This document shows, one piece after another, positions 1 to 11,600 of a stretch of DNA of 64,000 nucleotides; positions within the stretch are counted from its first letter, which is position 1; each line of letters starts with the position of its first letter. The DNA is taken from assembly GCF_010731775.1 (NCBI RefSeq), contig NZ_AP022590.1, positions 744,001 through 808,000 on the forward strand, in the 5' to 3' direction. Under the pieces are notes generated by a model that was given only the letters and a program-made list of their open reading frames with translations, did no database searches and was not told the origin of the DNA. The position numbers and the translations under genes were made by a program. Source of the stretch: Mycobacterium mantenii. Lineage in GTDB: Bacteria > Actinomycetota > Actinomycetes > Mycobacteriales > Mycobacteriaceae.

Positions 1-1071
1 TTTCGGGTCGAACAACCCGAAGCCGCTTCCGATGGTCAGCACCGCCGGAACCAGCGTCAGGGCGATCAGCACAGAGATGAGCATGCCGACGGAGCAGGGC
101 ATGCCCATGGTCTGGAAGATGGGCATACGGGTGAAGCTCAGGCACAGCATCGCGCCGGCGATGGTCAAACCGGAACCCAACACGACGGGAGCGACGCTGC
201 GATAGGTGGTGAAGTACGCCGTGTGCCGGTCTTCGCCGGCCTGCCGCGCCTCTTGATAGCGACCGAAGAAGAAGATCGCATAGTCGGTGCCGGCTGCCAT
301 CGCCAGGGCCACCAGCAGGTTGACGGCGAACGTCGACAATGCCATCCAATTGTTATTGGCGATAAAGGCGATGACGCCTCGCGCGGCAAAGACCTCGATC
401 CCGACGGTGAGCAATAGCAGAATCACGGTGGTGATCGAGCGGTATACGAGGAGCAGCACGATGAAGATGATCAACGCGCCGATCATGGTCATTTTCAGAA
501 TGGATCGGTCACCGGCGAGCTGCATATCGGAGAACAGCGCCGAGGGGCCGGTGACGTAGGCCTTGATCCCGGGGGGCGGTGGCGTGCGCGCGATGATGTC
601 CCGGATTGACGCCACCGATTCCTGGCCCAGGGTGGTGCCTTGGTTGCCCGCCAGATTCAACTGCACATAGACGGCCTTGCCGTCCGGGCTCTGCGCGCCG
701 GCCGCTGTGAGGCGATCGCCCCACAGGTCCTGCACATGCTCGATATGCTTTGTGTCGGCCTTTAATTCAGCAACAAGTTTGTCGTAGTAAGCGTGTGCCT
801 GGTCGCCAAGCTGCTGCTGCCCCTCGAGGACCAGCATCGCGAAGCTGTCCGAATCGGATTCCTTGAAGTCGTGTCCCATGCGCTGCATGGCCTGAACCGC
901 CGGCGCGTCCTGAGGGGCCAATGGCACCGAATGCTGTTGACCCACAACCTCAAGCCGTGGCACCCCGAACGTCACCAGCAGGGTCAGCGCCACCCAGCCG
1001 AGGATGATGAGCACCGAAAACCGGCGGATATTCCGCGCCAAGCGGGAAGGCTGGGTATGTTGCGTGGTCAT
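1..1071 (-). CDS. mmpL4b: MmpL-family RND lipid transporter, N-terminal part (runs off the left edge)
   Basis: The reading frame opens with ATG at 1071 and stays open for 357 codons to the window edge, so the C-terminal two thirds are missing. It starts [18 protein letters not shown], followed by a first membrane helix near residues 20-40, a large extracytoplasmic domain, and then a bundle of helices with the MmpL signature [15 protein letters not shown] near residue 260. MmpL proteins are inner-membrane proton-driven exporters of mycobacterial lipids. It lies 102 bp downstream of a second complete mmpL and an mmpS on the same strand, the arrangement of mmpS4-mmpL4a-mmpL4b at GPL loci, where these proteins move GPL to the cell surface. 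The 4b label rests on position only. Confidence 0.9.
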   Translation of the reverse strand, partial: MTTQHTQPSRLARNIRRFSVLIILGWVALTLLVTFGVPRLEVVGQQHSVPLAPQDAPAVQAMQRMGHDFKESDSDSFAMLVLEGQQQLGDQAHAYYDKLVAELKADTKHIEHVQDLWGDRLTAAGAQSPDGKAVYVQLNLAGNQGTTLGQESVASIRDIIARTPPPPGIKAYVTGPSALFSDMQLAGDRSILKMTMIGALIIFIVLLLVYRSITTVILLLLTVGIEVFAARGVIAFIANNNWMALSTFAVNLLVALAMAAGTDYAIFFFGRYQEARQAGEDRHTAYFTTYRSVAPVVLGSGLTIAGAMLCLSFTRMPIFQTMGMPCSVGMLISVLIALTLVPAVLTIGSGFGLFDPK

Positions 1072-1173
1072 GAGGCCCTCGGCAGGCAGGTGACGACGAC
1101 GCAGCTGACGCTATTGCCCTGTGTCACAGTGTTCCCCACGGTCGCTGTTCCCTCCTGAAGTGGCATGCCGCAC

Positions 1174-4065
1174 TTATTGCGGCTGCTTCAGGAGCAGTGA
1201 ACGCACCAACGGGCGGGGTCCGGTGGGCCGCAGCATCGTGCTGGCCGGGCGGGGGCGCACTCGCTGTGGCCACCAGAACCAACGTCCCAGCAACGCGGCG
1301 ACGGCCGGCGTCATGAACGCCCGCACGATCAACGTGTCGAACAGCAAGCCCAGGCCGATCGTCGTGCCCACCTGGCCGATGCTGCGCAGGTCGCTGACCA
1401 CCATCGAGGCCATGGTGAAGGCGAACACCAGACCGGCGTTCGTCACGACCTTTCCGGTGCCGCCCATCGCGCGGATGATGCCCGTGTGGAGCCCGGCCCC
1501 CAATTCCTCTCTCATGCGGGAGACCAGCAGCAAGTTGTAGTCAGAACCCACCGCCAACAGCACGATGACCGAAGTGGATAGCACCGTCCAGTGCAGCTGC
1601 ATGTGCAGCAAGTACTGCCACACCAGCACGGACAGCCCGAAGGACGCGCCGAGCGAAAGCAGAACGGTGCCAACGATGACCATCGCGGCGATAAAGCTCC
1701 GCGTCATGATCAGCATGATGATGAAAATGAGGCAGATTGCGGAGACGCCCGCGATCAAGAGGTCGAATTTGGATCCGTCCACCAGATCTTTGGTGATCGC
1801 CGCGGTGCCGGTCAGATAGATCTTGGCGTTTTCCAGGGGAGTGCCCTTGAGCGATTCCTCGGCAGCCGTCTTGATCTGTTCGACCCTGGAGAGGCCTTCG
1901 GGTGTCGCCGGGTCACCCCGTTGCGAGATGAGCAGACGGACGTCCCTTCCGTCCGGCGACATGAAGATCTTCTCGACACGCTTGAAGGATTCGGAGCCGT
2001 TGATGATGCCCGGCGGCAGGTAGAACGAGTCGTCGTTCCTGGAGGCATCGAAAGCCTGCCCCATGATGCTCGGATCCTTTGAGCTCGAATCCATTTGGCC
2101 CATGACGCCCGACATGGTGCTGTGCATGGTCAGCATCATGGTGCGCATGCCGGACATGGTTTCGATCATGGGCGGGATCTGCATGACCAATTGCGGCAGC
2201 AGGGCATCCAGCTCGTCCAGGTTCTTCACCAGGTCGCCCAGTTTGTCGGTGATCTCGTCGACGCCGTCGATCGCGTCGAAGATGGACCGCAGGGAGAAGC
2301 AGATCGGAATGTCGTAGCAGTGCTTTTCCCAATAGAAGTAGCTTCGGATCGGACGCCAGAAATCCTCGAAATCCGACACCTTATCGCGCAAATCCGATGT
2401 GATGTCCTGCATTTCATGCGTTGTCTTGACCATGTGGTGCGTGGTGGCGACGAGCTCCCGCATCAGGTCGAGCATGTGCTGCATGATGCCGATCATCTTC
2501 CCCAGCTCATTGGCCTGGGTGAGCATGTCGTTCATGCGGTCTTTTTGGAAAGCCATGTTCTGCATCTGGCTTGCCTGGCTCATGCTGATGATCCACGGAA
2601 TCGTGGTGTGCTGCAGCGGCGTACCCTCAGGGCGGGTCACGGTCTGCACGGAGGCGATTCCGGGAACCGCCAGGACACCCTTGGCGAGTTTGTTGAGGAC
2701 CAGCATGTCGGTCGGATTGCGCAGATCATGATCGGTCTCGATCAACAAAATCTCGGGCATCTGCATGCGCTGGCCGGGAAAGTGGCGTGCCGCCGCCGCA
2801 TACCCCACGTTCGCGGGGATGTTCTGCGGAATGAATTTATAGTCGTCGTAGCTGGGTCGATAGTTCGGCAAGGCCAATAGCCCGATCAGTGCGACGGCCA
2901 GCGAGGCAACGAGAATGGGTCCCGGCCATCGGACGATCGCCGTACCGATGCGTCGCCATCTGCGGGCGGAGAGGGTCCGCCGTGGCTCGAACAACCCGAA
3001 CCGGGCGCCGGCGGCAAGCAGCGCCGGTCCCAGCGTTATCGCGACGAGCACCGCGATCAGGATGCCGACGGCACAAGGGATACCGAGCGGCTGGAAATAG
3101 GGCAGCCGGGTGAAGCTGAGGCAGAGCACCGCGCCGGCGATGGTCAATCCAGACGCCAACACCACCTTGGCGACCCCGTTGAACGTGGTGTAGAAGGCCT
3201 CCTCCCGGCCTTCACCCGCCTGCCGCGCCTCCTGATATCGGCCGACGAAGAAAATGCCGTAGTCGGTTCCCGTCGCGATGACGGCGGCGACCAATAGGTT
3301 GACGGCGAAAGTCGTCAGACCGACCAGCCCGAGGTGGCCGAGTAGCGCGACCATTCCACGCGCGATCACCAATTCCAGGCCGACGATCAACAACAACAGA
3401 ACGACCGTGACAATCGACCGATAAACGAGCAACAACGTCAGGAAGATCACGGCAAGGCTGGCGAGCGTCACCAGCATGATGGTCTTCTGACCGGCAATGT
3501 TCATGTCCGCGACGATGGGCGCCGGCCCGGTCACGTAGACCTTCAGCCCCGGTGGGGGCGAAGCCTCCTGCACGATCTTTCGAACGGCCTTCACGGATTC
3601 GTCGCCGGCGGCCGCGCCTGCGTTGCCGTTCAGGTTCACCTGAACAAATGCGGCCTTGCCGTCCTGGCTCTGCGCGGCGCCGCGGGTTAGCGGATCACCC
3701 CAGAAATTCTGGACGTGCTGCACATGTTTCTGATCGCCTTCTAAAAGCTTGACCAAGCGGTCGTAGTACTCGTGCGCGTCGTCGCCGAGTTGCTGCTGGC
3801 CCTCCAGCAGGATCATCGCCAACGCGCCGGTGTTGGTCTCCTTGAAGTCCTGGCCCAGGCGCTCCATGGCCTTGAAGGACGGTGCGCCCAATGGGCTCAG
3901 CGATACCGCATGCTCCGCCTCGACCTTCTCCAGCGACGGAACGCCGACGCTGATGAGGACCGCGATCGCGAGCCAGCCCAAAATGATGGGAACGGACAGG
4001 CGATGGATGATCCGCGCCACCCGTGGTCGCGGCGCAGACTGGGTCTCCAGTTGCGGCGCGCTCAT
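1174..4065 (-). CDS. mmpL4a: MmpL-family RND lipid transporter (GPL export)
   Basis: This is a complete 963-residue MmpL, the usual family length. The N-terminus ([19 protein letters not shown]) precedes a first membrane helix near residues 26-44 and an extracytoplasmic domain. Two helix bundles follow, carrying the paired signatures [17 protein letters not shown] near residue 266 and [16 protein letters not shown] near residue 838, typical of the two MmpL repeats. The middle soluble domain (about residues 430-730) is rich in Met and includes coiled-coil-like stretches, as in MmpL4-type proteins. The ATG overlaps the stop of mmpS by 4 bp, so the two are translationally coupled. Divergent linkage to mbtH-mps1-mps2 supports a role in GPL translocation. 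Which of the two MmpLs is called 4a rests on order. Confidence 0.93.
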   Translation of the reverse strand: MSAPQLETQSAPRPRVARIIHRLSVPIILGWLAIAVLISVGVPSLEKVEAEHAVSLSPLGAPSFKAMERLGQDFKETNTGALAMILLEGQQQLGDDAHEYYDRLVKLLEGDQKHVQHVQNFWGDPLTRGAAQSQDGKAAFVQVNLNGNAGAAAGDESVKAVRKIVQEASPPPGLKVYVTGPAPIVADMNIAGQKTIMLVTLASLAVIFLTLLLVYRSIVTVVLLLLIVGLELVIARGMVALLGHLGLVGLTTFAVNLLVAAVIATGTDYGIFFVGRYQEARQAGEGREEAFYTTFNGVAKVVLASGLTIAGAVLCLSFTRLPYFQPLGIPCAVGILIAVLVAITLGPALLAAGARFGLFEPRRTLSARRWRRIGTAIVRWPGPILVASLAVALIGLLALPNYRPSYDDYKFIPQNIPANVGYAAAARHFPGQRMQMPEILLIETDHDLRNPTDMLVLNKLAKGVLAVPGIASVQTVTRPEGTPLQHTTIPWIISMSQASQMQNMAFQKDRMNDMLTQANELGKMIGIMQHMLDLMRELVATTHHMVKTTHEMQDITSDLRDKVSDFEDFWRPIRSYFYWEKHCYDIPICFSLRSIFDAIDGVDEITDKLGDLVKNLDELDALLPQLVMQIPPMIETMSGMRTMMLTMHSTMSGVMGQMDSSSKDPSIMGQAFDASRNDDSFYLPPGIINGSESFKRVEKIFMSPDGRDVRLLISQRGDPATPEGLSRVEQIKTAAEESLKGTPLENAKIYLTGTAAITKDLVDGSKFDLLIAGVSAICLIFIIMLIMTRSFIAAMVIVGTVLLSLGASFGLSVLVWQYLLHMQLHWTVLSTSVIVLLAVGSDYNLLLVSRMREELGAGLHTGIIRAMGGTGKVVTNAGLVFAFTMASMVVSDLRSIGQVGTTIGLGLLFDTLIVRAFMTPAVAALLGRWFWWPQRVRPRPASTMLRPTGPRPLVRSLLLKQPQ

Positions 4066-4649
4066 GTGGCGGTCAAGACGCAGTAGGTGAATGCGTTCAA
4101 CTCGTGCGAGATCCTCTCGGCTTTGACGACACCGTCCACCACGATGCGGCAGCCGAGGCTATCGCTGTTGCCCTGAGCGACCACATTTCCCACGATCGAC
4201 GGCAACGTCGTCGAAATCTCGAACGTCCACGGCAGCTCGATGCCGTTGATGTGGTTCGGCTCGCCGTTGGCGTCAAAGTAGCTGATGTCGGCCGTCGACC
4301 CGGCGGGCCCGAACACCTCGTACTGGATGTGCTTGGGGTTGAACGGTTTGGTGTCTTGCTGTCGGGTGTCGGCATACGACGGGCGCTTCTCGGAGCCGAA
4401 AATGCCATGCAGCCGCGAGACCGTCATGCCGCCCGCGACGACGACGCCCACGATGACCAGCGGGATCCACAGCCGACCCAGGACACCGAGAAGCCCGGGT
4501 CCCCTCTTCGTACGAGTCGTTCGCGCGCCGCTTTGCTGCGTGGGTTCAGCCGAGGATCGCCGACGTAAGCCCAGGAAACCGCGTTGGCTAATGTCTCGTC
4601 CTTCCCCGATGGTGTCGTCGGGCCGGGCCCGTAAGTCCGAATCGACCAC
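4062..4649 (-). CDS. mmpS4: MmpS-family accessory protein of the MmpL exporter
   Basis: The product is 195 residues and begins with GTG at 4649, preceded by a strong purine-rich ribosome site (GAAGGGGG, about 4656-4663). It has a long polar N-terminal cytoplasmic extension of about 45 residues. One membrane helix follows (roughly [18 protein letters not shown]), then a periplasmic domain with the MmpS-type motif [20 protein letters not shown] and a conserved late Cys (NAFTYCVL). MmpS proteins work with their cognate MmpL in lipid or siderophore export. The gene is the first of the minus-strand export operon and shares a 4-bp ATGA overlap with the mmpL behind it. The N-terminal extension is longer than in minimal MmpS proteins, so a later start is possible, but none has a comparable ribosome site. 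Confidence 0.9.
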   Translation of the reverse strand: MVDSDLRARPDDTIGEGRDISQRGFLGLRRRSSAEPTQQSGARTTRTKRGPGLLGVLGRLWIPLVIVGVVVAGGMTVSRLHGIFGSEKRPSYADTRQQDTKPFNPKHIQYEVFGPAGSTADISYFDANGEPNHINGIELPWTFEISTTLPSIVGNVVAQGNSDSLGCRIVVDGVVKAERISHELNAFTYCVLTAT

Positions 4650-5195
4650 TACACCCCCTTCAGCCGTGCCAATGCCCGCGCGGACCCGGCGGCCCGAACA
4701 TGCAACTACACACCGATCGCGGCACGCCAGACTGCAGCGCTTCGAATGTGGTGCCCGTGGCAGACCAGCCGAGCCTCCGGCACCTCATACGAGCCCCACC
4801 CTCGAGGGAGCGCGACCAAGTCTTGTCGAGTAAACCACGGCAGTCGCTTCTGTATCAGTCCTTTGACAACGCGATGCGGGATCGTAATGCCTAACCGCGT
4901 GCGTAAACGGTATTTTGCTGAGCCGACGGAATGCTCCTCGCCCGCTTCTCTTCTTCGCAGGGGGCCGTCCACTTACCTAAGCACAGCGGATGGCCGGTGT
5001 CACCGGGTGGGCGACCCGACCGAGTCATAGCAGGATCTTGACGGGTTTCGCCCCTTGGTGATTTTCCGGCCCCCCGCCAGTTCGGCTAAGCTGTGGAGCG
5101 ACAAGCACCATAACTTCATCGGCCTGAAGGGCGATGCCTGCTCAGTAATGACGTCTCGCAGCTAACGCCATTGATGCAGGTCACCGAGGCGAATA

Positions 5196-5215
5196 GAGGG
5201 GCATCGGGGCCCCTC
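5196..5215 (+). repeat. GC-rich hairpin in the mbtH leader
   Basis: The arms GAGGGGC (5196-5202) and GCCCCTC (5209-5215) are perfect complements around a 6-base loop. It has no T-run after it, so it is not a classical intrinsic terminator. It lies about 140 bp before the mbtH start. Confidence 0.5.
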
Positions 5216-5268
5216 CGCACCAATCGAATGACCGTTTCAACAGCCTTCTAGGTCACAACGGGAACTTT

Positions 5269-5314
5269 GTCCAAACCACGGGCGAGCGCTCTGGGGCTCA
5301 ACTATGGTTTGGAC
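5269..5314 (+). repeat. Perfect 10-bp inverted repeat upstream of mbtH
   Basis: GTCCAAACCA (5269-5278) is repeated in inverse orientation as TGGTTTGGAC (5305-5314), separated by 26 bp. The right arm ends 38 bp before the favoured GTG start of mbtH. It could be an operator for a dimeric regulator or a stem in the mRNA leader; the sequence alone does not decide. Confidence 0.55.
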
Positions 5315-5352
5315 CTGTTCCACTCATGTCCATTTATGCACCCTGGAGAATT

Positions 5353-5583
5353 GTGAGCATCAATCCATTCGACGACGACAACGGCAGCTTTTTCGTCCTG
5401 GTGAACGACGAGGAACAACACAGCTTGTGGCCGGCCTTCGCCGATGTTCCAGCCGGCTGGAAAGTGGTTTACGGGGAAGCCGACCGAGCCGCGTGCTTGG
5501 AGTACATCGAACAGCACTGGCCGGACATTCGGCCAAAGAGCCTGCGGGACAAGCTCGCAACGGGTAAGGGTTTTGACCAGTAA
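5353..5583 (+). CDS. mbtH: MbtH-like NRPS adenylation-domain partner
   Basis: The product is 76 residues when started at GTG 5353, which has a GGAGA ribosome site at 5345-5349 and gives the usual family N-terminus (M/V)[13 protein letters not shown]. An in-frame ATG at 5326 would add nine residues (MSIYAPWRI) but has no ribosome site. The family signature is complete: [12 protein letters not shown], the invariant PAGWKVVYG, and [12 protein letters not shown] with its three conserved Trp. MbtH proteins bind A domains in 1:1 fashion and are needed for their folding or activity. The gene is the first in the NRPS operon, 43 bp before mps1. As the only MbtH in the window it probably also serves the seven-module NRPS further downstream. 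Confidence 0.93.
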   Translation: MSINPFDDDNGSFFVLVNDEEQHSLWPAFADVPAGWKVVYGEADRAACLEYIEQHWPDIRPKSLRDKLATGKGFDQ

Positions 5584-5626
5584 CAAGTCGGGGTATGGGG
5601 CGGGTGGCGAAGACTTGGGGGAGTCG

Positions 5627-8600
5627 ATGGAGGAAGATCGAGCACTGCCGTTAACGCGTGGACAGCTCGACATCTGGTTGTCCCAAGAGGCCGGATTCGC
5701 CGGCACGCAATGGCAGCTCGGTCTTCTGGTCAAAATCGACGGCACGGTGCATCGTGATGCCCTGGAGCAGGCGATCACCCAGGCGGTCGCCGAGGCGGAG
5801 CCCGGCAGGGTCTCGTTTTTCGAGGTCGACGGCCAGGTTGTGCAGAAGCCGGTCGACTACCCGCACGTCGAGCTGACGTTCGAAGACCTCAGGGCAGCAC
5901 CCGACCCGGTGCAGGAAGCCCGGGAGAAGTCTTCCGCCATTCAGCGCACGCCGATGCCGCTGAACGGACAAATGTTCAAATTCGTGCTCTTTCAAACTGA
6001 GCACGAGGAATTCTATCTGTTTGGTTGCTGCCACCACATAGCGATCGACGGCCTGGGCATGGCCCTGGTCTGCCGCCGGGTTGCCACCATTTACTCGGCG
6101 ATGGTGGCCGGAAAGCCGATTCCCGACGCCTACTTCGGCTCGGTGCAGGACTTGATCGATCTCGAGTCGGGATACGAAGCCTCCGACGACTACGCAGAAG
6201 ACAAGGCCTATTGGAGCGAGCACCTGCCGCCGGAGAGCGGACCGGTCGATCGTCTGCCCGAGGCGGCCGGAGAGCGCGATCACTACTCGCCGTCCGCGTC
6301 AGTCCAGTTGGACCCCTCGGTTGCCAACAGGATCAAGGAGCTGTCCAAGAAGCTGGCCATCCGTCGGTTTTCGGTCACCACGGCCGCGTGCGCGCTCCTG
6401 GTGCGCGGCTGGTCGGGTAGCGGCTCGGAGGTGGCGCTCGACTTCCCGGTCAGCCGGCGCGTGCGTCCCGAGTCCAAGACGCTGCCCGCGATGCTCGCCG
6501 GTGTGGTGCCGCTGGTCCTGACGACGGAGCCGCAGTCGACCGTCGCCGATTTCTGCAAGCACGTCGACAAGCGCATCCGCGAACTTCTGCAGCATCAGCG
6601 CTTTCCGGTGCACACCCTCGAGGGCGATGGCCTGCGCCAGGCGCCGAATCGCGTCGGGATCAACTTCATCCCGTCCCGGCTGACGCTGGACCTCGCCGGC
6701 GCTCCCGCGACCGCGTCGTACACCAACCACGGGCCGGTCGGGCACTTCGGGCTGTTCTTCCTCGGAGCCGGCGACCAGCTGCACCTCAGCACCGCGGGCC
6801 CGGGCCAACCGTTCGCCAGCTTCGGCGTCGCCGACCTGGCCGGCCGGTTGCAGCAGATCTTGGAAGAGATGACAGCCGACCCGGAGCGGCCGCTGTCGTC
6901 GATCGACCTGCTGACCCCCGACGAGCCCGCCCTGATCGACGAATGGAGCAACCGGCCGGCACTGCACGAGCCGGTCCCCGCCCCCGTCTCGATCCCGGCG
7001 GCATTCGCCGAACACGTGCAGGCCACGCCCGAGGCCGTGGCGGTGACCTGCGACGCCAAGTCCCTCACCTTCGCGGAACTCGACGAGGCCTCCAACCGGC
7101 TGGGCCATCTGCTCGCCGGCCATGGTATCGGCCCCGGCGACTGCGTCGCGGTGATGTTCCCGCGGTGCGCCGACGCCATCGTCTCGATGCTGGCGGTGCT
7201 CAAGACCGGGGCGGCCTATGTGCCGATCGACCCGGCACACGCGTCGTCGCGGATGGATTTCGTGATCGCCGACGCGGCACCCCGCGCGGTGATCACCACG
7301 GCGGAGCTCAGCTCGCGGCTGCACACCCATGACGTCCTGATCGTCGATGTGCACGACCCGGCTATCGACACCCAGCCCAACACCGCCCTGCCGCTGCCGG
7401 CACCGGAGCACACCGCGTACATCATCTATACCTCCGGGACCACTGGAACCCCCAAAGGCGTTGCGATTCCTCATCTTAACGTCACGTGGCTGATCGAGTC
7501 GCTCGACGCGGGCCTGCCTCCCGGGCGGGTCTGGACGCAGTGCCACTCCGCGGCCTTCGACTTCTCGGTGTGGGAGATCTTCGGCGCCCTGCTGCGCGGC
7601 AGGCGGCTGCTGGTGGTGCCCGAATCGGTGGCGTCCTCCCCGGAGGACCTGCACGCCTTGCTGGTCGCGGAAAAGGTCAGCGTGCTGACCCAGACCCCGT
7701 CGGCCGTGGCGATGCTGTCGGCCGAGGGTCTGGAGTCCACCGCGCTGGTGGTGGCCGGTGAGGCCTGCCCGACCGACGTGGTGGATCGGTGGGCGGCGCC
7801 CGGGCGGGTGATGCTCGACGCCTACGGCCCGACCGAGACCACGGTGTGCGCGTCGATCAGCACCCCCCTGACGCCCGGCTCCCCGGTGGTGCCGATCGGC
7901 TCCCCGATAGCCGGCGCGGCGATGTTCGTGCTCGACAAGTGGCTGCAGCCGGTGCCCGCCGGTGTGGTCGGCGAGTTGTACCTGGCGGGTCGCGGCGTCG
8001 GGCACGGATATGTGCGCCGGCCCGGGCTGTCGGCATCGCGGTTCGTGGCCAACCCCTTTGGTGGTCCGGGATCGCGGATGTACCGCACCGGAGACCTGGT
8101 GTGCTGGGGCCCCGACGGGCAGCTGCAATACCTGGGCCGCGCCGACGAGCAGGTCAAGATTCGCGGCTACCGCATCGAACTCGGTGAAATTCAGGCGGTT
8201 CTGGCCGGCCTGGACGGGGTGGACCAGGCCGCGGTGATCGCCCGCGAAGACCGCCCAGGCGACAAGCGGCTGGTCGGCTACGTCACCGGCACCGCCGACC
8301 CGGCCGCACTGCGCACCGCGCTGGCCGACAAGCTTCCGCCCTACATGGTCCCGACCGCGGTGATGGTGCTCGACGCCCTGCCGCTGACCGGCAACGGCAA
8401 GCTGGACAAGCGCGCCCTGCCCTCGCCCGAATACGCCGCGAGTGAGTACCGGGCACCGGCCGACGCGATCGAGGAGATCCTGGCCGACATCTACGCCCAG
8501 GTGCTGGGGGTGGAGCGGGTCGGCGTCGACGACTCCTTCTTCGACCTGGGCGGCGACAGCATCCTGTCGATGCAGGTGGTGTCCCGGGCCCGCGCGGCGG

Positions 8601-11600
8601 GCGTGATCTGCCGACCGCGAGACATTTTCGTCGAGCAGACCGTGGCCCGCCTGGCGCGGGTGTCCGAGGTGGCTGCCGACGGCGAGTTCGGTGTGGCCGA
8701 CGAGGGGATCGGCCCGGTGGTGGCCACCCCGATCATGCGTTGGCTGCAGACCATCGACGGCCCGATCGACGAATTCAACCAGACCATGGTGCTGGCCGCG
8801 CCGGCCGGCGTGAGCGAAGCCGACGTGGCCGTGGTGCTGCAGGCGGTACTGGATCGCCATCCCATGCTGCGGCTGCGCGTGCAGGACGACGGCGCCGGCG
8901 ACTGGGCCCTCGAGGCCCCCGAGGTGGGCTCGGTGCAGGCCGCCGACTGCCTTGAAGTGGTCGACGCGTTGTCCGACGCGGCGCTCATCGAGGCCCGCGG
9001 CCGGCTCAGCGTCGCCGAGGGGAAGCTGCTGAGCGCGGTATGGGCAAGTACGACAAACCAATTGGCGTTGGTCATCCACCACCTGGCCGTCGACGGCGTG
9101 TCGTGGCGGACGTTGATCGAGGACCTCAACATCGCCTGGGTGCAGCACCACAACGCCCAGCCGGTGGCATTGCAGGCACCTGGAACGTCTTTTGCCCGTT
9201 GGTCTTCGCTGTTGGCCGAATACGCGCAGAGTCCGGCGGTGGCCGCGCAGGCCGACGCGTGGCGGCAGGTGGCCGCCACCCCGGCGGCGCTGCCGGCGGT
9301 CCAGCCCGAGGACACCTACGCGACGGCCGGACAGCTGTCGGCGGCACTGGACGTCGACACGACCCGGCTGCTGTTGGGGGAGGTGCCCGCGGCGTTTCAC
9401 GCTGGGGTGCAAGACATCCTGTTGATCGCGTTCGGGCTGGCGTTCACCGAATTCCTGGGTGAAGCCGCGCCGATCGGCATCGACATCGAAGGACACGGTC
9501 GCCAGGAAGAGGTGGCCTCCCACGTGGACCTGTCGCGCACCGTCGGCTGGTTCACCACGAAATACCCTGCAGCGCTGAAGATCAACGGCACGCTGACCTG
9601 GTCGCAGGTGGTCGCCGGCGAGACCGCACTGGGTGCGGTGATCAAGGACGCCAAGGAGCAACTGCGCGCCCTGCCCGACGGCCTGACCTACGGGTTGTTG
9701 CGTTACCTGAACACCGAAGTCGACCTGGACGGCGCAGACCCGGCGATCGGGTTCAACTACCTGGGCCGGCTGGCCGCAGGAGCCGATCTCTCCGAGGAGC
9801 TGTGGCGGGTCAGCGAGGACAGCCTGTCGTCGGCGGCCGTGGCGACGGCGGTGGCAATGCCGTTGGCGCACACCGTGGAACTCAACGCCGGCACCATGGA
9901 CACCGCGGCCGGCCCGAATCTGCACGCCAACTGGAGGTGGGCGCCGTCGGCGCTGACCGAGGAGCAAGTAAACCGGTTGAGCCAGTTGTGGTTTGAGGCC
10001 CTGGCCGGTATCTGCGCGCACGTGCGCAACGGTGGCGGCGGGCTGACCCCGTCCGATATCGCCCCCGCCCGCCTGGACCAGCAGCAGATCGACGAGCTCT
10101 GCCGGCAGCACCGGATCGCCGACGTGCTGCCGCTCAGCCCCGTCCAGCAGGGGCTGCTCTTCCACAGCAGCTTCGCGCAGGAACTCGAAGACCTCTACGC
10201 CGTGCAGCTGGGCATCACCGTGAACGGTTCCCTTGACGCGCAACGGCTTCGCGACGCGGTGCAGACCGTCGTCAACCGCCACCCCAACCTGGCTGCACGA
10301 TTCCTCGACGAATTCGGGGAGCCGGTGCAGATCATCCCGGCCGAGCCGGTGATGGCGTGGAACTACGTCGAGTTGACCGGCGGTGACATCGACCAACAGG
10401 TCGAGCAGCTGGCCGCGGCCGAACGCACCGCCGTCTGCGACCTGGCCGGCCAACCCGCCTTTAGGGCCGCGTTGATCCGCACCGCCCCCGACCGGCACCG
10501 GTTCGTGCTCACCATCCACCACATCGTCATCGACGGCTGGTCGCTGCCGGTGCTGATGCGGGAAGTGTTCGCCGGCTACTACGGCGAACGGCTGCCCGCG
10601 CCCCCGTCGTACCGCAGCTACCTGATGTGGCTGGCCGCCCAGGACCGCGCCGGCGCCCAGGCCGCCTGGCGGGAGGCGCTCGCCGGATTCGAAGCACCCA
10701 CGCTGGTGGCCCCGCCGGGCAAGATCGGACGGCGCGCGGTGGCCACCTACACGGTTTCGGCGGACACCACCCGCGCCCTGAGCGAACTGGCCCGCGCCAG
10801 CCGCACCACCGTGAGCACCGTGCTGCAGGGTGCCTGGGCCCAACTGCTGACCTGGCTGACCGGCCAGCACGACGTCGCCTTCGGAACCGCGGTCTCGGGC
10901 CGGCCCACCGAGCTGCCCGGCGCGGACGCCATGGTCGGCTTGTTGATCAACACCGTGCCGGTGCGCGCCAACATCACCGCCGCCACCACCGTCGTCGACC
11001 TGCTGGGCCAGCTGCAACGCGTCCACGCCGAGACCCTCGAGCACGAACACTTGGCGCTCAACGAGATTCACCGCGTCACCGGACACGACCAACTCTTCGA
11101 CACGCTCTTCCTCTACGAGAACTACCCGATCGATGCCGGTGCACTGCTGGGCGTTCATGAGCTGGCCGTCACCGAGTTCAGCAGCCGCGAGTTCAACCAC
11201 TACCCGCTCTCCGTGGTGGCCACGCCCGGACACGAACTGAGCCTGCGCGTCGAATACGACACCGAGGTCTTCGACGCGTCCGGCATCGAAACGCTGATCG
11301 AGCGGCTGCGCCAGGTGATGGCGGCCATGACCACCGATGCTGCACAACGGCTTTCGTCGATCGATCTGCTCGACGCCGCCGAGCGCGAGCGGCTCGACGC
11401 CTGGGGCAACCGCGCGATGTTGGCGCGGCGGCCGCGCGCGCAGTCGTCGATTCCGGCGTTGTTCGCCGCGCAGGTGGCCCGCGCCGCCGACGCGGTGGCG
11501 ATCACCTGCGGCGAGCGGTCCTGGACCTACCGCGAGGTCGAAGAGTCGGCAAATCGGTTGGCGCACTTGCTGACCGAGCGGGGCGCCGGGCCGGGGCAGC

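Larger units (their letters stand above)
4650..5352. promoter_or_regulatory. Divergent intergenic region between the mmpS-mmpL operon and mbtH-mps1-mps2
   Basis: These 703 bp hold no convincing gene. They must contain the promoters for both the export operon (leftward) and the NRPS operon (rightward). I see a TTGACG hexamer at 5038-5043 but no good -10 element at the proper distance. The right half carries two inverted repeats, listed separately, inside what is probably the mbtH leader. Short open frames in the region lack ribosome sites and mycobacterial codon bias. Confidence 0.6.

Noticed and set aside
5444..5626. A 61-residue N-terminal extension of mps1 overlapping mbtH
   Set aside because: The extension runs through the mbtH coding sequence in another frame and has no ribosome site. 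ATG 5627 has one and gives the family N-terminus also seen in the third NRPS.
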